A stretch of 64,000 nucleotides of DNA from Clostridiaceae bacterium Marseille-Q3526 (GCA_018223375.1 JAGTTS010000004.1:62001-126000), one strand, 5' to 3'. Positions 1 to 9,377 are shown, numbered from the stretch's first letter. The notes: generated by a model not told the origin, from the sequence alone. A program made the numbers and translations.

Positions 1-1890
1 CTGACGGGATACTGCGCGGGGTGGTCCTTAAAGCAGCTGCTGTTAGAGGGGCTGGGAGGCATTACGGGAAAGATTACCTCCTCCCCGGCCAGACACCTTT
101 CCGTACTCTGCAACCAGATGGTAAATTTCCTGGGCATCATGCAGAACGAGTGGGCGGGAGCGCAGGCGTTTTCCTCCTTTGACACCTATCTGGCCCCCTT
201 TGTCAAGGCAGATCACCTGTCCTACGACGCGGTGAAAAAGTGCATTGAATCCTTTATCTACGGCGTCAACACGCCGAGCCGCTGGGGAACCCAGGCTCCC
301 TTCTCCAACATTACCCTGGACTGGACGGTTCCGGACGACATGGCTGAGATGAACGCCATTGTAGGCGGAAAGGAGATGGATTTCAAGTACAAGGACTGCA
401 AAGAGGAGATGGATCTCATCAACAGGGCCTTTATTGAGACTATGATCGAGGGAGACGCCAACGGAAGAGGCTTCCAGTACCCGATTCCTACCTATTCTAT
501 TACAAAGGATTTTGACTGGTCCGATACGGAGAATAACCGGCTGCTGTTTGAGATGACCTCCAAATACGGCACGCCCTATTTCTCCAATTACATAAACAGT
601 GATATGCAGCCCAGCGACGTCCGCAGCATGTGCTGCCGTCTGAGGCTGGATCTGCGGGAGCTGCGCAGAAAGACAGGAGGATTCTTCGGATCCGGGGAAA
701 GCACGGGATCCGTAGGCGTAGTGACCATCAATATGCCGAGAATCGCGTACCTGGCCTCCGATGAGAAGGATTTCTTTGCGCGCCTGGATCACATGATGGA
801 TGTGTCGGCCCGCTCCTTAAAGATTAAGAGAACTGTGATTACAAAGCTTCTGGATAACGGTCTCTACCCCTACACCAAGCGGTATCTGGGAACCTTTGAG
901 AACCACTTTTCCACCATCGGTCTGGTAGGCATGAACGAGGCCGGCTTAAACGCCCGCTGGCTCAGGATGGATATGACTCACAGGGAGACGCAGGAATTTA
1001 CGAAAAAGGTATTAAACCACATGAGAGAGCGGCTGTCTGATTACCAGGAACTGTACGGAGACCTCTACAACCTGGAGGCCACCCCGGCAGAGTCTACCTC
1101 CTACCGCCTGGCCAAGCACGACAGAAAGCGTTATCCTGACATTATTACGGCGGGAGAGCCGGGGGAGACGCCTTACTACACCAACAGCTCCCATCTTCCG
1201 GTGGGGTACACGGAGGATATTTTCGACGCTCTCGATATTCAGGACGAGCTGCAGACGCTCTACACGTCTGGAACCGTATTCCACGCCTTCCTGGGCGAGA
1301 AGCTGCCTGACTGGCAGGCTGCGGCCCGGCTGGTGAGAACCATTGCGGAAAATTACAAGCTGCCCTATTACACCTTATCGCCTACGTACTCCATCTGCAG
1401 GGAGCACGGCTACCTGGCGGGAGAGCATTTTATCTGCCCGATCTGCGGAAAGAAGGCAGAGGTTTACAGCCGCATTACCGGCTACTACCGCCCAGTGCAG
1501 AACTGGAACGAGGGAAAGTCCCAGGAGTACAAGGACAGAAAGACCTACTGCATGGAGAATTCCAGATTAAAGGATGGCAGGGAGCTTTCTGAGGGGCTGG
1601 AGACAGAGAAAAAGACAGTGAAGGAGAACAGAGAGGCGCCCAGAAAGGGGATGGGGGCCAAGGCAGGGGTTTATCTGTTCACCACTAAGACCTGCCCCAA
1701 CTGCCGGATTGCCAAGGAATGTCTGAAGGGAACAGATTATACGGTAGTGGATGCGGAAGAGAATCCGGATATGTCCAGCCGGTTCGGTATTATGCAGGCG
1801 CCGACCCTTGTGCTGGTGGGAAAAGACGGGGAGATTAAGAAGTTTGTCAACGCGTCCAACATCAGGAAGTTTGCGGAAGAGTATAAATAA
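1..1890 (+). CDS. nrdD: Anaerobic (class III) ribonucleoside-triphosphate reductase with fused redoxin domain, 5' truncated
   Basis: Catalytic subunit that reduces ribonucleotides to deoxyribonucleotides without oxygen, using a glycyl radical made by NrdG (not in this window). The reading frame is open from base 1 (it begins LTGYCAGWSLKQLL), so the start lies upstream; the ATG at 118 is internal. Visible marks are the family block QNEWAGAQAFSSFDTYLAPF, a Cys pair at 631-636, a zinc-type Cys cluster (codons 1396, 1435 and 1444) and the glycyl-radical loop RITGYYRP with the Gly codon at 1480-1482. After the normal C-terminus, a linker rich in Glu/Lys leads to about 75 residues of thioredoxin/glutaredoxin type with a CPNC motif near 1693-1704 and a cis-Pro-like APTLVLV. 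Inference: the fused redoxin reduces the enzyme after each turnover, replacing formate or a separate thioredoxin. nrdG is not immediately downstream. Confidence 0.95.
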   Translation: MTGYCAGWSLKQLLLEGLGGITGKITSSPARHLSVLCNQMVNFLGIMQNEWAGAQAFSSFDTYLAPFVKADHLSYDAVKKCIESFIYGVNTPSRWGTQAPFSNITLDWTVPDDMAEMNAIVGGKEMDFKYKDCKEEMDLINRAFIETMIEGDANGRGFQYPIPTYSITKDFDWSDTENNRLLFEMTSKYGTPYFSNYINSDMQPSDVRSMCCRLRLDLRELRRKTGGFFGSGESTGSVGVVTINMPRIAYLASDEKDFFARLDHMMDVSARSLKIKRTVITKLLDNGLYPYTKRYLGTFENHFSTIGLVGMNEAGLNARWLRMDMTHRETQEFTKKVLNHMRERLSDYQELYGDLYNLEATPAESTSYRLAKHDRKRYPDIITAGEPGETPYYTNSSHLPVGYTEDIFDALDIQDELQTLYTSGTVFHAFLGEKLPDWQAAARLVRTIAENYKLPYYTLSPTYSICREHGYLAGEHFICPICGKKAEVYSRITGYYRPVQNWNEGKSQEYKDRKTYCMENSRLKDGRELSEGLETEKKTVKENREAPRKGMGAKAGVYLFTTKTCPNCRIAKECLKGTDYTVVDAEENPDMSSRFGIMQAPTLVLVGKDGEIKKFVNASNIRKFAEEYK

Positions 1891-1966
1891 AAGCGTTATC
1901 TAAAATTATGATCTGTCTAAAACGGCCAGACTCTGTCCGGCCGGTAAGTGTATTGGGAGGAAGTTT

Positions 1967-3925
1967 ATGAAAAAACTGGAGGAGAGGTATCTGGAACGGC
2001 TGGCGGAGCTGTATCCTACCATCGCGGCGGCGTCTACCGAGGTGATTAATCTGGAGGCAATTTTAAATCTTCCGAAGGGAACGGAGCACTTTTTGACGGA
2101 CGTCCACGGGGAATACGAGGCCTTTTCCCATGTGCTCAAAAACGGTTCCGGCTCTGTCAGAAGGAAGATTGACGACGTGTTCGGCCACACCCTGAGCCGG
2201 CAGGACAAACAGACCCTGGCCACGCTGATCTATTATCCATGGGAGAAGATGGAGCGGATCCTTAAAAAGGAGGAGAATCCGGAGGACTGGTATAAGATTA
2301 CCCTGTACCGTCTGATCGAGGTGTGCCGGAGAGCTTCCAGCAAGTATACCCGCTCCAAGGTGAGAAAGGCTCTTCCAAAGGAATTTGCCTATGTCATGGA
2401 GGAGCTGATCACCGAGCGGGAGGAGCTGGCAGACAAGGAATCCTACTATGGGGCCATTGTGGAAACCATTATCCGGGTGGGACGGGCCAAGCAGTTTATC
2501 GCGGCCATGTGCGAGCTGATTCAGAGGCTGACCGTCGATCACCTGCACATCGTGGGGGACATTTTCGACAGGGGGCCGGGACCGCACATTATCATGGACA
2601 AGCTGATGACCTACCACTCAGTGGACATTCAGTGGGGAAACCACGACGTGCTGTGGATGGGCGCGGCGGCAGGCCAGATCTGCTGCATTGCCAATGTGAT
2701 ACGAATCTGCGCCAGATACGGAAACCTGGATATTTTGGAGGACGGCTACGGCATCAACCTGCTCCCCTTAGCCACCTTTGCCATGAACGTTTACGCGGAG
2801 GATCCATGCGCCTGCTTTGCCTTAAAGGGAACGAATACTTACGCCCAGCAGGAGCGGGAGATAAATCTGAAAATGCACAAGGCTATCTCTGTGATCCAGT
2901 TTAAGGCGGAGGGACAGATCATCAGAAAGCATCCGGAATTCGGCCTGGAAGGCAGAAATCTGCTCCACCGGATCGATTACGAAAAGGGAACCATTGATCT
3001 GAATGGCACAGAATACCAGCTTCTGGACAAAAATTTCCCGACCGTGGATCCGGCGGATCCCTACTCTTTCACAGACCAGGAGGCGGAGATCATGGAACGG
3101 CTCTCCAAGGCCTTTATGGGCTGCGAGAAGCTTCAGCGTCACATGAAGTTCCTGCTGGCCAAGGGAAGCCTTTACAAGGTGTACAATAACAACCTCCTCT
3201 ACCACGGCTGCGTTCCCCTCAATGAGGATGGAACCCTGAAATCGGTGGAAATCTACGGAAAAAAATACCGGGGAAGAGCTCTCTACGACGCCCTTGACAA
3301 CTATGTGAGAAAGGGCTTTGTGGCGGTGGACAGAGCAGAGCGGGAGAAGGGCAGGGATCTGATGTGGTATATCTGGCTCAGCGAGAATTCTCCTCTGTTT
3401 GGAAAGGATAAGATGGCTACCTTTGAGCGGTATTTTCTGGCGGAGAAGGAGACTCACAAGGAGGTAAAAAACCCCTACTACCGCTTTCTGGAAAACGAGG
3501 AGGTCATCGACCGGATTTTGCGGGAGTTCGGCCTGGAGCCGGAGGGCGCCCACATTATCAACGGCCATGTGCCGGTGAAGACGAAGGACGGGGAAAGCCC
3601 CATTAAGTGCGGCGGAAAGCTTCTGGTCATTGACGGCGGCTTTTCAAGAGCCTACCAGGAGGAGACGGGGATTGCCGGATATACCCTGATCTACAATTCC
3701 TACGGCCTCATTCTGGCAGCCCATAAGCCATTTGAGTCTACAGAGTCCGCCATTGAAAACGAGAGCGATATCCACTCGGAGAGCACCATGGTGAAATGGG
3801 TGGCCAAGAGGAAGCGGGTGGGCGACACAGACGCAGGCAGGGAGCTGCGGGAGAAGATCCGGGATCTGGAAGGACTGTTAGAAGCCTACTACAGCGGAGC
3901 TATTGCAGAGAAATTCACAGGTTAG
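1967..3925 (+). CDS. fbp: Fructose-1,6-bisphosphatase, class III
   Basis: Gluconeogenic cytoplasmic enzyme that hydrolyses fructose 1,6-bisphosphate to fructose 6-phosphate. At 652 residues it has the usual length of the Firmicutes class III family, which is unrelated to the E. coli enzyme. It carries calcineurin-type metallophosphatase motifs: LTDVHGEYEAF near residue 45, GDIFDRG near 197, GNHD near 224, and INGHVPVK plus IDGGFSRAYQ in the C-terminal half. The ATG is preceded by GGGAGGAAG at a good distance. It follows nrdD by 76 bp; that gap holds a small CGGCC/GGCCG hairpin (1923-1943) without a U-tract, so partial read-through is possible. Confidence 0.96.
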   Translation: MKKLEERYLERLAELYPTIAAASTEVINLEAILNLPKGTEHFLTDVHGEYEAFSHVLKNGSGSVRRKIDDVFGHTLSRQDKQTLATLIYYPWEKMERILKKEENPEDWYKITLYRLIEVCRRASSKYTRSKVRKALPKEFAYVMEELITEREELADKESYYGAIVETIIRVGRAKQFIAAMCELIQRLTVDHLHIVGDIFDRGPGPHIIMDKLMTYHSVDIQWGNHDVLWMGAAAGQICCIANVIRICARYGNLDILEDGYGINLLPLATFAMNVYAEDPCACFALKGTNTYAQQEREINLKMHKAISVIQFKAEGQIIRKHPEFGLEGRNLLHRIDYEKGTIDLNGTEYQLLDKNFPTVDPADPYSFTDQEAEIMERLSKAFMGCEKLQRHMKFLLAKGSLYKVYNNNLLYHGCVPLNEDGTLKSVEIYGKKYRGRALYDALDNYVRKGFVAVDRAEREKGRDLMWYIWLSENSPLFGKDKMATFERYFLAEKETHKEVKNPYYRFLENEEVIDRILREFGLEPEGAHIINGHVPVKTKDGESPIKCGGKLLVIDGGFSRAYQEETGIAGYTLIYNSYGLILAAHKPFESTESAIENESDIHSESTMVKWVAKRKRVGDTDAGRELREKIRDLEGLLEAYYSGAIAEKFTG

Positions 3926-4085
3926 CCTGGGATGTGCTGGCGCCAGGGCAGAAGCAGGAAAATTAAAATTTAAAAAATTTATTAAAAGTATGAAAAATAT
4001 AAGTTTATTAAATAATAAAAGTGTGATATAAACAGTTCATGGCTGCATGGCAGGAGATGAAACGAGGGAGAAAAGGGGATACGCT

Positions 4086-5021
4086 ATGAATCTGAAGGAA
4101 CAAACCTATGTCTGTGTACTGGCAGAGTGCGGCAACATCACAAAGGCGGCGGAGCGGCTGTTTATTTCCCAGCCTGCGCTGAGCATTTATATCAGCACGC
4201 TGGAGAAAAATCTGGGCGTCCGCCTGTTTGACCGCTCGGGAAAGCGTTTTACCCTGACCTGGGCAGGGGAGATGTACGTGGAAAAGGCCAGAAAGATGCT
4301 GGACTTGAAGGCAGAGTTTGACGAGGGTCTGGCGGAGATTACCGGAGAGCGGGCAGGGCGGCTTCGGATTGGAGTCCAGCTTCGGCGCGAGACCTGGCTG
4401 ATCCCGCCGGTTTTAGCGCGGTTTAAAAGCGAATATCCCAGAATTCAGGTAGTTATTCAGGAAGGCAACCATAAGGAGCTGATGCAGATGTTCAATGCCT
4501 ATGAGCTGGATCTGGTTCTGATGAACGGGGCGGACGTTAAGGGCGGTATGCAGGCTCAGGAGCTGTTTTCGGAGGAGCTGTTAATCGCAGTTCCCCAGCT
4601 TTCTCCCCTGAACGAGAAGGCTGTCTGGGCGGAGGGATCCCGCTATCGGTATCTTGATTTGAAATGGCTGAACGGCCAGAACGTCATTCTGCCCTATCCG
4701 GGGCAGAGCCTCCGGGCCGATGTGGAGGCTGTGCTGAAAAGCGAGGGAATTACCCTGGGCCGGATTGAGACCATCCGAAATATTGAGATGGCTATGCAGA
4801 TGGTGGCGGAAGGTCTGGGAATCGGCTTTAACCGGGAATATTACGCCATGAATATGAAGTACAGAAAGAGAGTCAATTATTACACGATGGGGGCCACGGC
4901 TCCCAAGACAGCCTTTGTGGCCGGATACAGAAAGGATATCCATGTGACGGAGCCCATGCAGAGGTTTATCGCGCTGTGCCGGCAGCAGGCCTACACAGAG
5001 TGGGAGAGCCTGGCTCAATAG
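4086..5021 (+). CDS. LysR-family transcriptional regulator
   Basis: A 311-residue DNA-binding regulator. The N-terminal winged helix-turn-helix is clear (NITKAAERLFISQPALS, then LEKNLGVRLFDRSGKRF), followed by a linker helix and a two-lobed LysR substrate-binding domain (RLRIGVQLRRETWLIPPVL onward). The start is placed at 4086, with AAAAGGGG 9 bases upstream; an upstream in-frame ATG at 4047 has no ribosome site. The 160-bp region before it is very AT-rich. It is co-directional with the M20 amidohydrolase and YfcC carrier that follow; by the usual LysR neighbour rule it probably controls them. The ligand is unknown, perhaps an acylated amino acid or its product. Confidence 0.9.
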   Translation: MNLKEQTYVCVLAECGNITKAAERLFISQPALSIYISTLEKNLGVRLFDRSGKRFTLTWAGEMYVEKARKMLDLKAEFDEGLAEITGERAGRLRIGVQLRRETWLIPPVLARFKSEYPRIQVVIQEGNHKELMQMFNAYELDLVLMNGADVKGGMQAQELFSEELLIAVPQLSPLNEKAVWAEGSRYRYLDLKWLNGQNVILPYPGQSLRADVEAVLKSEGITLGRIETIRNIEMAMQMVAEGLGIGFNREYYAMNMKYRKRVNYYTMGATAPKTAFVAGYRKDIHVTEPMQRFIALCRQQAYTEWESLAQ

Positions 5022-5068
5022 ATTATAAGTTTTTTAAATAGTTAAATTAAAAAAAGTGAATTATACAG

Positions 5069-5124
5069 AAACCTCCTTTACCGGTATACTGAAAGCACGA
5101 AAGCGAATCCGGAAAAGGAGGTTT
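5069..5124 (+). promoter_or_regulatory. Inverted repeat that pairs with the Shine-Dalgarno of the M20 gene
   Basis: Bases 5069-5084 (AAACCTCCTTTACCGG) are the reverse complement, with one mismatch, of 5109-5124 (CCGGAAAAGGAGGTTT). The right arm contains the AAGGAGG ribosome site of the gene starting at 5127. A possible -10 box TATACT (5085-5090) directly follows the left arm; a transcript from it would lack the left arm, whereas one reading through from the LysR gene would carry both arms and hide the ribosome site. It could alternatively be a DNA operator dyad for the LysR protein. Confidence 0.6.
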
Positions 5125-5126
5125 TT

Positions 5127-6314
5127 ATGATGGATAAAAAGGGGATGTACGCCTGTATTGACAGTAAGGCGCTGGAGCTTACAGAGATGGCTGACGATAT
5201 TTTCGACCATCCGGAGCTGGGCCTGTCTGAATTCAGGGCGTCCGGGCTTCTGACAAGCTGGCTGGAGAAGGAAGGCTTCCAGGTGGAAAAGGGAGCCGGC
5301 GGCCTGGAGACGGCCTTTAAGGCTGTCTTCAAAAAAGGCGAGGGCGGTCCGAATATCGGACTTCTCTGCGAGTATGACGCGCTTCCGGGCATTGGACATG
5401 CCTGCGGCCATCACATGCAGGGACCGTCTATTTTAGGAGCGGCGGCAGCTCTTAAAAACGCAGGGCCAGATGGAAACTATACCATTACAGTGTACGGAAC
5501 TCCGGCAGAAGAGAGCGTCAGCGGAAAAATTTTGATGATTAAGAATGGAGTGAATTTTGAGGAGCTGGACGTGGCGTTAATGATGCACGGAAACGGATGC
5601 ACCCAGGTAGACGTAAAGTCCCTGGCTCTTTCCAAGTTCAAGGTTATCTACCACGGAGTCAGCGCCCATGCGGCCGTTAAGCCTGAAAAGGGCAGAAGCG
5701 CATTGGACGGACTGATTTTAGCATTCCAGGGAATCGAGTTCCTGCGGGAGCACGTGGCGGACGATGTGAAGATGCACTACACAGTCGTAGGCTGCGGAGG
5801 AACTCCGGCTAACATTGTGCCGGAGACGGCAGAAGCCAGCTTCTATGTCCGCTCCTACAACAGAACGTACCTGAACACAGTGATCGAGCGGTTTAAAAAG
5901 GTGCTTCAGGGCGCGGCCATGATGACTGAGACAGAGGTGGAGATCATTGAGGAAAAGGGAATCGACAGCAAGATTCCATGCCTGAAGCTGAACGACCTGA
6001 TTATGGCCAACGCAGAGGCAGTGAACGCTCCCCGCATCCGCGCTCCGAGAGAGAAGACCGGATCCACAGACTTTGGAAACATTATGCACCGGGTGCCAGG
6101 CTCCTGCATCCGCGTGGCCTTTGTAGAGGAAGGCGCAGCCTCCCACTCACAGGACTTTGTTAATGCAGGAAAGACAGAGGAGGCTCATCAGGCAGTTGTT
6201 TACGGAGCTAAGATTCTGGCAGGAACAGCGGCAGACCTGATTGCAGATCCGAAGCTTCTGGCAGAGGTGAAGGAAGAGTTCCAGACACGAAAGAAACAGG
6301 AAAGTTCTATCTAA
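5127..6314 (+). CDS. M20 family amidohydrolase (AbgB/aminoacylase-like)
   Basis: Predicted cytoplasmic metal-dependent hydrolase of the M20D group, which removes acyl or aroyl groups from amino acids (N-acyl-amino acids, p-aminobenzoyl-glutamate, indole-acetyl-amino acids). At 395 residues it has the normal length. Metal ligands are visible in YDALPGIGHACGHH (about 85-96), the YGTPAEE block with the catalytic Glu (about 121-127) and MMHGNG (about 152). A dimerisation domain (KFKVIYHGVSAHAAVKP) interrupts the catalytic domain as expected. The ATG at 5127 has AAGGAGG 5 bases upstream. It lies 16 bp before a YfcC carrier, so the pair likely imports and deacylates one substrate under the upstream LysR. 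The exact substrate cannot be read from sequence. Confidence 0.9.
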   Translation: MMDKKGMYACIDSKALELTEMADDIFDHPELGLSEFRASGLLTSWLEKEGFQVEKGAGGLETAFKAVFKKGEGGPNIGLLCEYDALPGIGHACGHHMQGPSILGAAAALKNAGPDGNYTITVYGTPAEESVSGKILMIKNGVNFEELDVALMMHGNGCTQVDVKSLALSKFKVIYHGVSAHAAVKPEKGRSALDGLILAFQGIEFLREHVADDVKMHYTVVGCGGTPANIVPETAEASFYVRSYNRTYLNTVIERFKKVLQGAAMMTETEVEIIEEKGIDSKIPCLKLNDLIMANAEAVNAPRIRAPREKTGSTDFGNIMHRVPGSCIRVAFVEEGAASHSQDFVNAGKTEEAHQAVVYGAKILAGTAADLIADPKLLAEVKEEFQTRKKQESSI

Positions 6315-6330
6315 GGAAGAGAGGCATACC

Positions 6331-7734
6331 ATGAGCGAAAAGACAAAAAAACCCTTTAAAATGCCCCATACCTTCGTAATTATTTTTACGATTATTCTGG
6401 CGGCAGTAGCCTTAACCTGGATTATCCCGGCAGGCCAGTATGTGAGATTTGAGAATGCCCAGGGAATCGAGGTTATCGATCCAAACCAGTTTAACTACAT
6501 TGACAGGACTCCGGTAAATCCGTTTTTAATTCCCCTTTATATTGTAAAGGCCTTTATTAAGCAGATTGACCTGATGCTCGTTATCTTGTTTGCAGGCGGC
6601 GCCTTCCACATGATTACTCAGACAGGAGCGCTTCACGCAATCGTGGCAAAGTTAGCGAAGGCGTTCTCTAACCGTCTGTACATTTTCATTCCGCTGCTTA
6701 CCCTTGTATTCGGACTGATCTGTACCACACAGGGCGTTAACCTCTTTATCGCCTTTGCGCCGATTATGGTTATGTTAGCCATGGCCATGGGACTGGACTC
6801 CATCACCGGAGCTTCCATTATCCTGCTGGGAGGAGCGGTAGGCTTTTCCACAGGCCCGTTAAATATTAACACAACGATTGTAGCCCAGAAGATTGCGGAG
6901 CTTCCGCTCTACTCTGGAATCGGATACCGTTTTGTCTGCTTCGGCGTATTTTACGTAGTGACAAACATCTACCTGCTCCGCTACGCCATGAAGATTCACA
7001 AGAATCCTGAGTTAAGCCCAATGTACGATCTGGATAAGCAGAGCGAGTTCAAGGACGGCGCTGATCTGGAATCCTTTGGAACGATGAATCTCAGAAAGTC
7101 CCTGATCATGATCGCATTCTTTGCAGCCCTGATTGCTATTGTATACGGCGGCGTAAAGCTTGACTGGGATATGGAAGAGACAGCGGCCATGTTCTTAGGC
7201 CTCGCGTTAGTGGCAGGCGTAATCGCAGGCTTTAACCCATCCAAGATTTCCAAGGACTTCCTGGACGGCTGCAAGAAGATGCTGGGCGCAGCCTTTATCA
7301 TCGGTATGGCCACAGCCATTGGAACGATTATGAAGTCTGGAAATATCATTGACACAGTCGTTCACGCTCTGGCAGGCGGACTTTCTAATGTACCGAGCAT
7401 CCTTCAGGCTCCGGCCATGCTGCTGGCAAACACAATTATCAACGTATTCCTTACATCAGGAAGCGGCCAGGCAGCGGCAGTTATGCCGATTATGACTCCG
7501 CTCTCCGACCTGATCGGCGTGACAAGACAGACAGCTGTCTTAGCCTTCAACTTTGGAGACGGATTCTGTAACTACGTGCTTCCGACCTCCACTGCTCTGA
7601 TGGGAATTATCGGCGCTGCCAATATTCCTTATGACAGATGGATGAAGTTCATGTGGAAACTGTTCCTCATCTGGTTAGGAGTAGGAACAGTGCTCTTAAT
7701 GATTGCCCAGGTAATGCATTACGGTCCAATGTAG
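6331..7734 (+). CDS. YfcC-family membrane carrier
   Basis: Integral membrane transporter of the YfcC/DcuC-like group (467 residues, about 11-12 hydrophobic segments). It opens with the family signature KMPHTFVIIFTIILAA then WIIPAGQY, and contains LLGGAVGFSTGPLNINT and a late block TSGSGQAAAVMPIMTPL, which resembles the substrate/ion-binding hairpin of this superfamily. Members carry amino acids, peptides or dicarboxylates; none of these can be chosen here. It is the second gene of a likely operon with the M20 amidohydrolase (16 bp gap, GGAAGAGAGG ribosome site). Two more YfcC genes occur at 46.5 and 49.2 kb; they resemble each other more than they resemble this one. Confidence 0.9.
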   Translation: MSEKTKKPFKMPHTFVIIFTIILAAVALTWIIPAGQYVRFENAQGIEVIDPNQFNYIDRTPVNPFLIPLYIVKAFIKQIDLMLVILFAGGAFHMITQTGALHAIVAKLAKAFSNRLYIFIPLLTLVFGLICTTQGVNLFIAFAPIMVMLAMAMGLDSITGASIILLGGAVGFSTGPLNINTTIVAQKIAELPLYSGIGYRFVCFGVFYVVTNIYLLRYAMKIHKNPELSPMYDLDKQSEFKDGADLESFGTMNLRKSLIMIAFFAALIAIVYGGVKLDWDMEETAAMFLGLALVAGVIAGFNPSKISKDFLDGCKKMLGAAFIIGMATAIGTIMKSGNIIDTVVHALAGGLSNVPSILQAPAMLLANTIINVFLTSGSGQAAAVMPIMTPLSDLIGVTRQTAVLAFNFGDGFCNYVLPTSTALMGIIGAANIPYDRWMKFMWKLFLIWLGVGTVLLMIAQVMHYGPM

Positions 7735-7826
7735 GCTCGATCCTGGCAGGACAGACAGAGGCTCTGTCCCAAACCCTGAAACCCATAACCAACAATAATC
7801 CTTATGAAAATAGCGCCGCTCAGGCG

Positions 7827-7872
7827 GCAAAAAGGGAGAAGCTTAGATTCCGGGTAAGCTTCTCCTTTTTGC
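7827..7872 (+). terminator. Rho-independent terminator after the M20-YfcC pair
   Basis: Stem GCAAAAAGG-AGAAGCTTA pairs with TAAGCTTCTCCTTTTTGC around a 9-base loop, with one bulged G. The descending arm carries the T-run. It ends the transcript from 5127 before the NSS transporter. Confidence 0.8.
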
Positions 7873-7887
7873 ATAAATACAACTTTT

Positions 7888-7918
7888 TTGTCAATTCAAC
7901 GCATTAATGCGTTATTCT
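7888..7918 (+). promoter_or_regulatory. Candidate promoter with 16-bp perfect palindrome in the spacer
   Basis: AACGCATTAATGCGTT at 7898-7913 is a perfect palindrome. It lies between a fair -35 (TTGTCA, 7888-7893) and a weak -10 (TATTCT, 7913-7918; spacing 19). The position is that of a repressor or MerR-like operator, upstream of the NSS transporter. No regulator gene is adjacent. Confidence 0.45.
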
Positions 7919-7985
7919 GCTTGTGTTTTCACGGAATCTGTAGTAAACTGTCTGCAAAGGTATTATATAAAAGGAGAAAATGGAA

Positions 7986-9368
7986 ATGGAAAGAGAAAAG
8001 TTTTCATCGCGTCTGGGATTTATCCTGATTTCTGCCGGATGCGCCATTGGACTGGGAAACGTCTGGAGATTCCCATATATTGTAGGACAGTACGGCGGAG
8101 CCGCCTTCGTTCTGATCTACGTGGCTTTCCTGCTTCTGTTAGGACTTCCCATCATTGTCATGGAGTTCGCAGTGGGACGGGCCAGCCAGAAGAGCGTGGC
8201 GCTGTCCTTTGACGTCTTAGAGCCAAAGGGAAGCAAGTGGCATATTCAGAAGTGGTTCGGCATGGCAGGAAATTACATTTTGATGATGTTTTATACAACG
8301 GTAGCCGGATGGCTGGTATACTACTTCATTAAGATGGCCAAGGGCGATTTCGTCAGCCTGGATCCGGCCGGCGTATCGGAGCAGTTTTCCTCTATGATGG
8401 CCAATCCGGCGATTAACGTGGGATTTATGGCCCTCGTGGTAGTCGTATGCTTTGGAGTCTGCGCTATGGGCCTTCAGGGCGGCGTGGAGAAGGTAACGAA
8501 GATTATGATGGTAGTGCTTCTGGCCCTGATGGTAGTGCTGGCGTGCAATTCCATTATGATGGAAAACAGCGGTCCTGGACTGGAGTTCTACTTAAAGCCT
8601 GACTTTGGAAAGATCAAGGAGGCCGGAATCGGGGAGGTGGTGTTCGCCGCTCTGGGCCAGTCTTTCTTTACCCTGAGTATTGGTATCGGAGCGCTGGCGA
8701 TTTTCGGAAGCTATATCGGCAAGGAGAGAAGGCTGACAGGAGAGGCAGTCAGCGTTATGATTCTTGACACGTCTGTAGCTTTCATGGCCGGACTGATCAT
8801 TTTCCCGGCCTGCTTTGCCTACGGGATCGAGGCGGGACAGGGACCATCCCTGATTTTCGTGACGCTCCCCAATGTATTCAACAACATGGCGGGAGGAAGA
8901 TTCTGGGGAAGCCTGTTCTTCGTATTTATGTCCTTTGCGGCAGGCTCTACGGTGATCGCGGTGTTCCAGAATATCGTGTCCTTCGCCACAGACTTGACAG
9001 GCTGTTCTGTCAAGAAGGCAGTTGCCGTCAATCTGGTAGTGATTATTCTGCTTTCACTGCCATGTGCGCTGGGATTCAATGTGTTAAGCGGAATTACCCC
9101 CTTTGGACCAGGCTCCACCATCATGGATCTGGAGGACTTTATTGTGAGCAACAACCTGCTTCCGTTAGGCAGTCTGGTTTACCTGGCGTTCTGTACAAGC
9201 CGTTACGGCTGGGGCTTTAAGAAGTTCTTGGCTGAGGCGGACGAGGGAAGGGGAATCAAATTCCCGGCGTGGGCCAGAATTTATATTTCCTACGGAATCC
9301 CGGTAATTGTACTGTATATCTTCATTCAGGGATATTGGGCAAAATTTGCGCCGATGTTTATGAAATAG
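7986..9368 (+). CDS. Sodium:neurotransmitter symporter (NSS/SNF) family transporter
   Basis: Na+-driven importer of amino acids or related amines (LeuT/MhsT/TnaT group), 460 residues with 11-12 membrane segments. TM1 carries the family sequence SAGCAIGLGNVWRFPY, whose unwound part binds Na+ and substrate. The Na+-site blocks (for example FFTLSIGIGALAIFGSYI in TM6-7) are also visible. The start is taken at 7986 because AAGGAG ends 9 bases upstream; the ATG two codons earlier (7980) is only 3 bases from it. It is a single-gene transcript, with a palindrome-bearing promoter region upstream and a 22-bp terminator hairpin downstream. The substrate is not determined. Confidence 0.93.
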   Translation: MEREKFSSRLGFILISAGCAIGLGNVWRFPYIVGQYGGAAFVLIYVAFLLLLGLPIIVMEFAVGRASQKSVALSFDVLEPKGSKWHIQKWFGMAGNYILMMFYTTVAGWLVYYFIKMAKGDFVSLDPAGVSEQFSSMMANPAINVGFMALVVVVCFGVCAMGLQGGVEKVTKIMMVVLLALMVVLACNSIMMENSGPGLEFYLKPDFGKIKEAGIGEVVFAALGQSFFTLSIGIGALAIFGSYIGKERRLTGEAVSVMILDTSVAFMAGLIIFPACFAYGIEAGQGPSLIFVTLPNVFNNMAGGRFWGSLFFVFMSFAAGSTVIAVFQNIVSFATDLTGCSVKKAVAVNLVVIILLSLPCALGFNVLSGITPFGPGSTIMDLEDFIVSNNLLPLGSLVYLAFCTSRYGWGFKKFLAEADEGRGIKFPAWARIYISYGIPVIVLYIFIQGYWAKFAPMFMK

Positions 9369-9377
9369 GAATAAAAT

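Noticed and set aside
7907..8212. 101-codon frame overlapping the NSS gene start
   Set aside because: It overlaps the conserved NSS frame and shows no family similarity.
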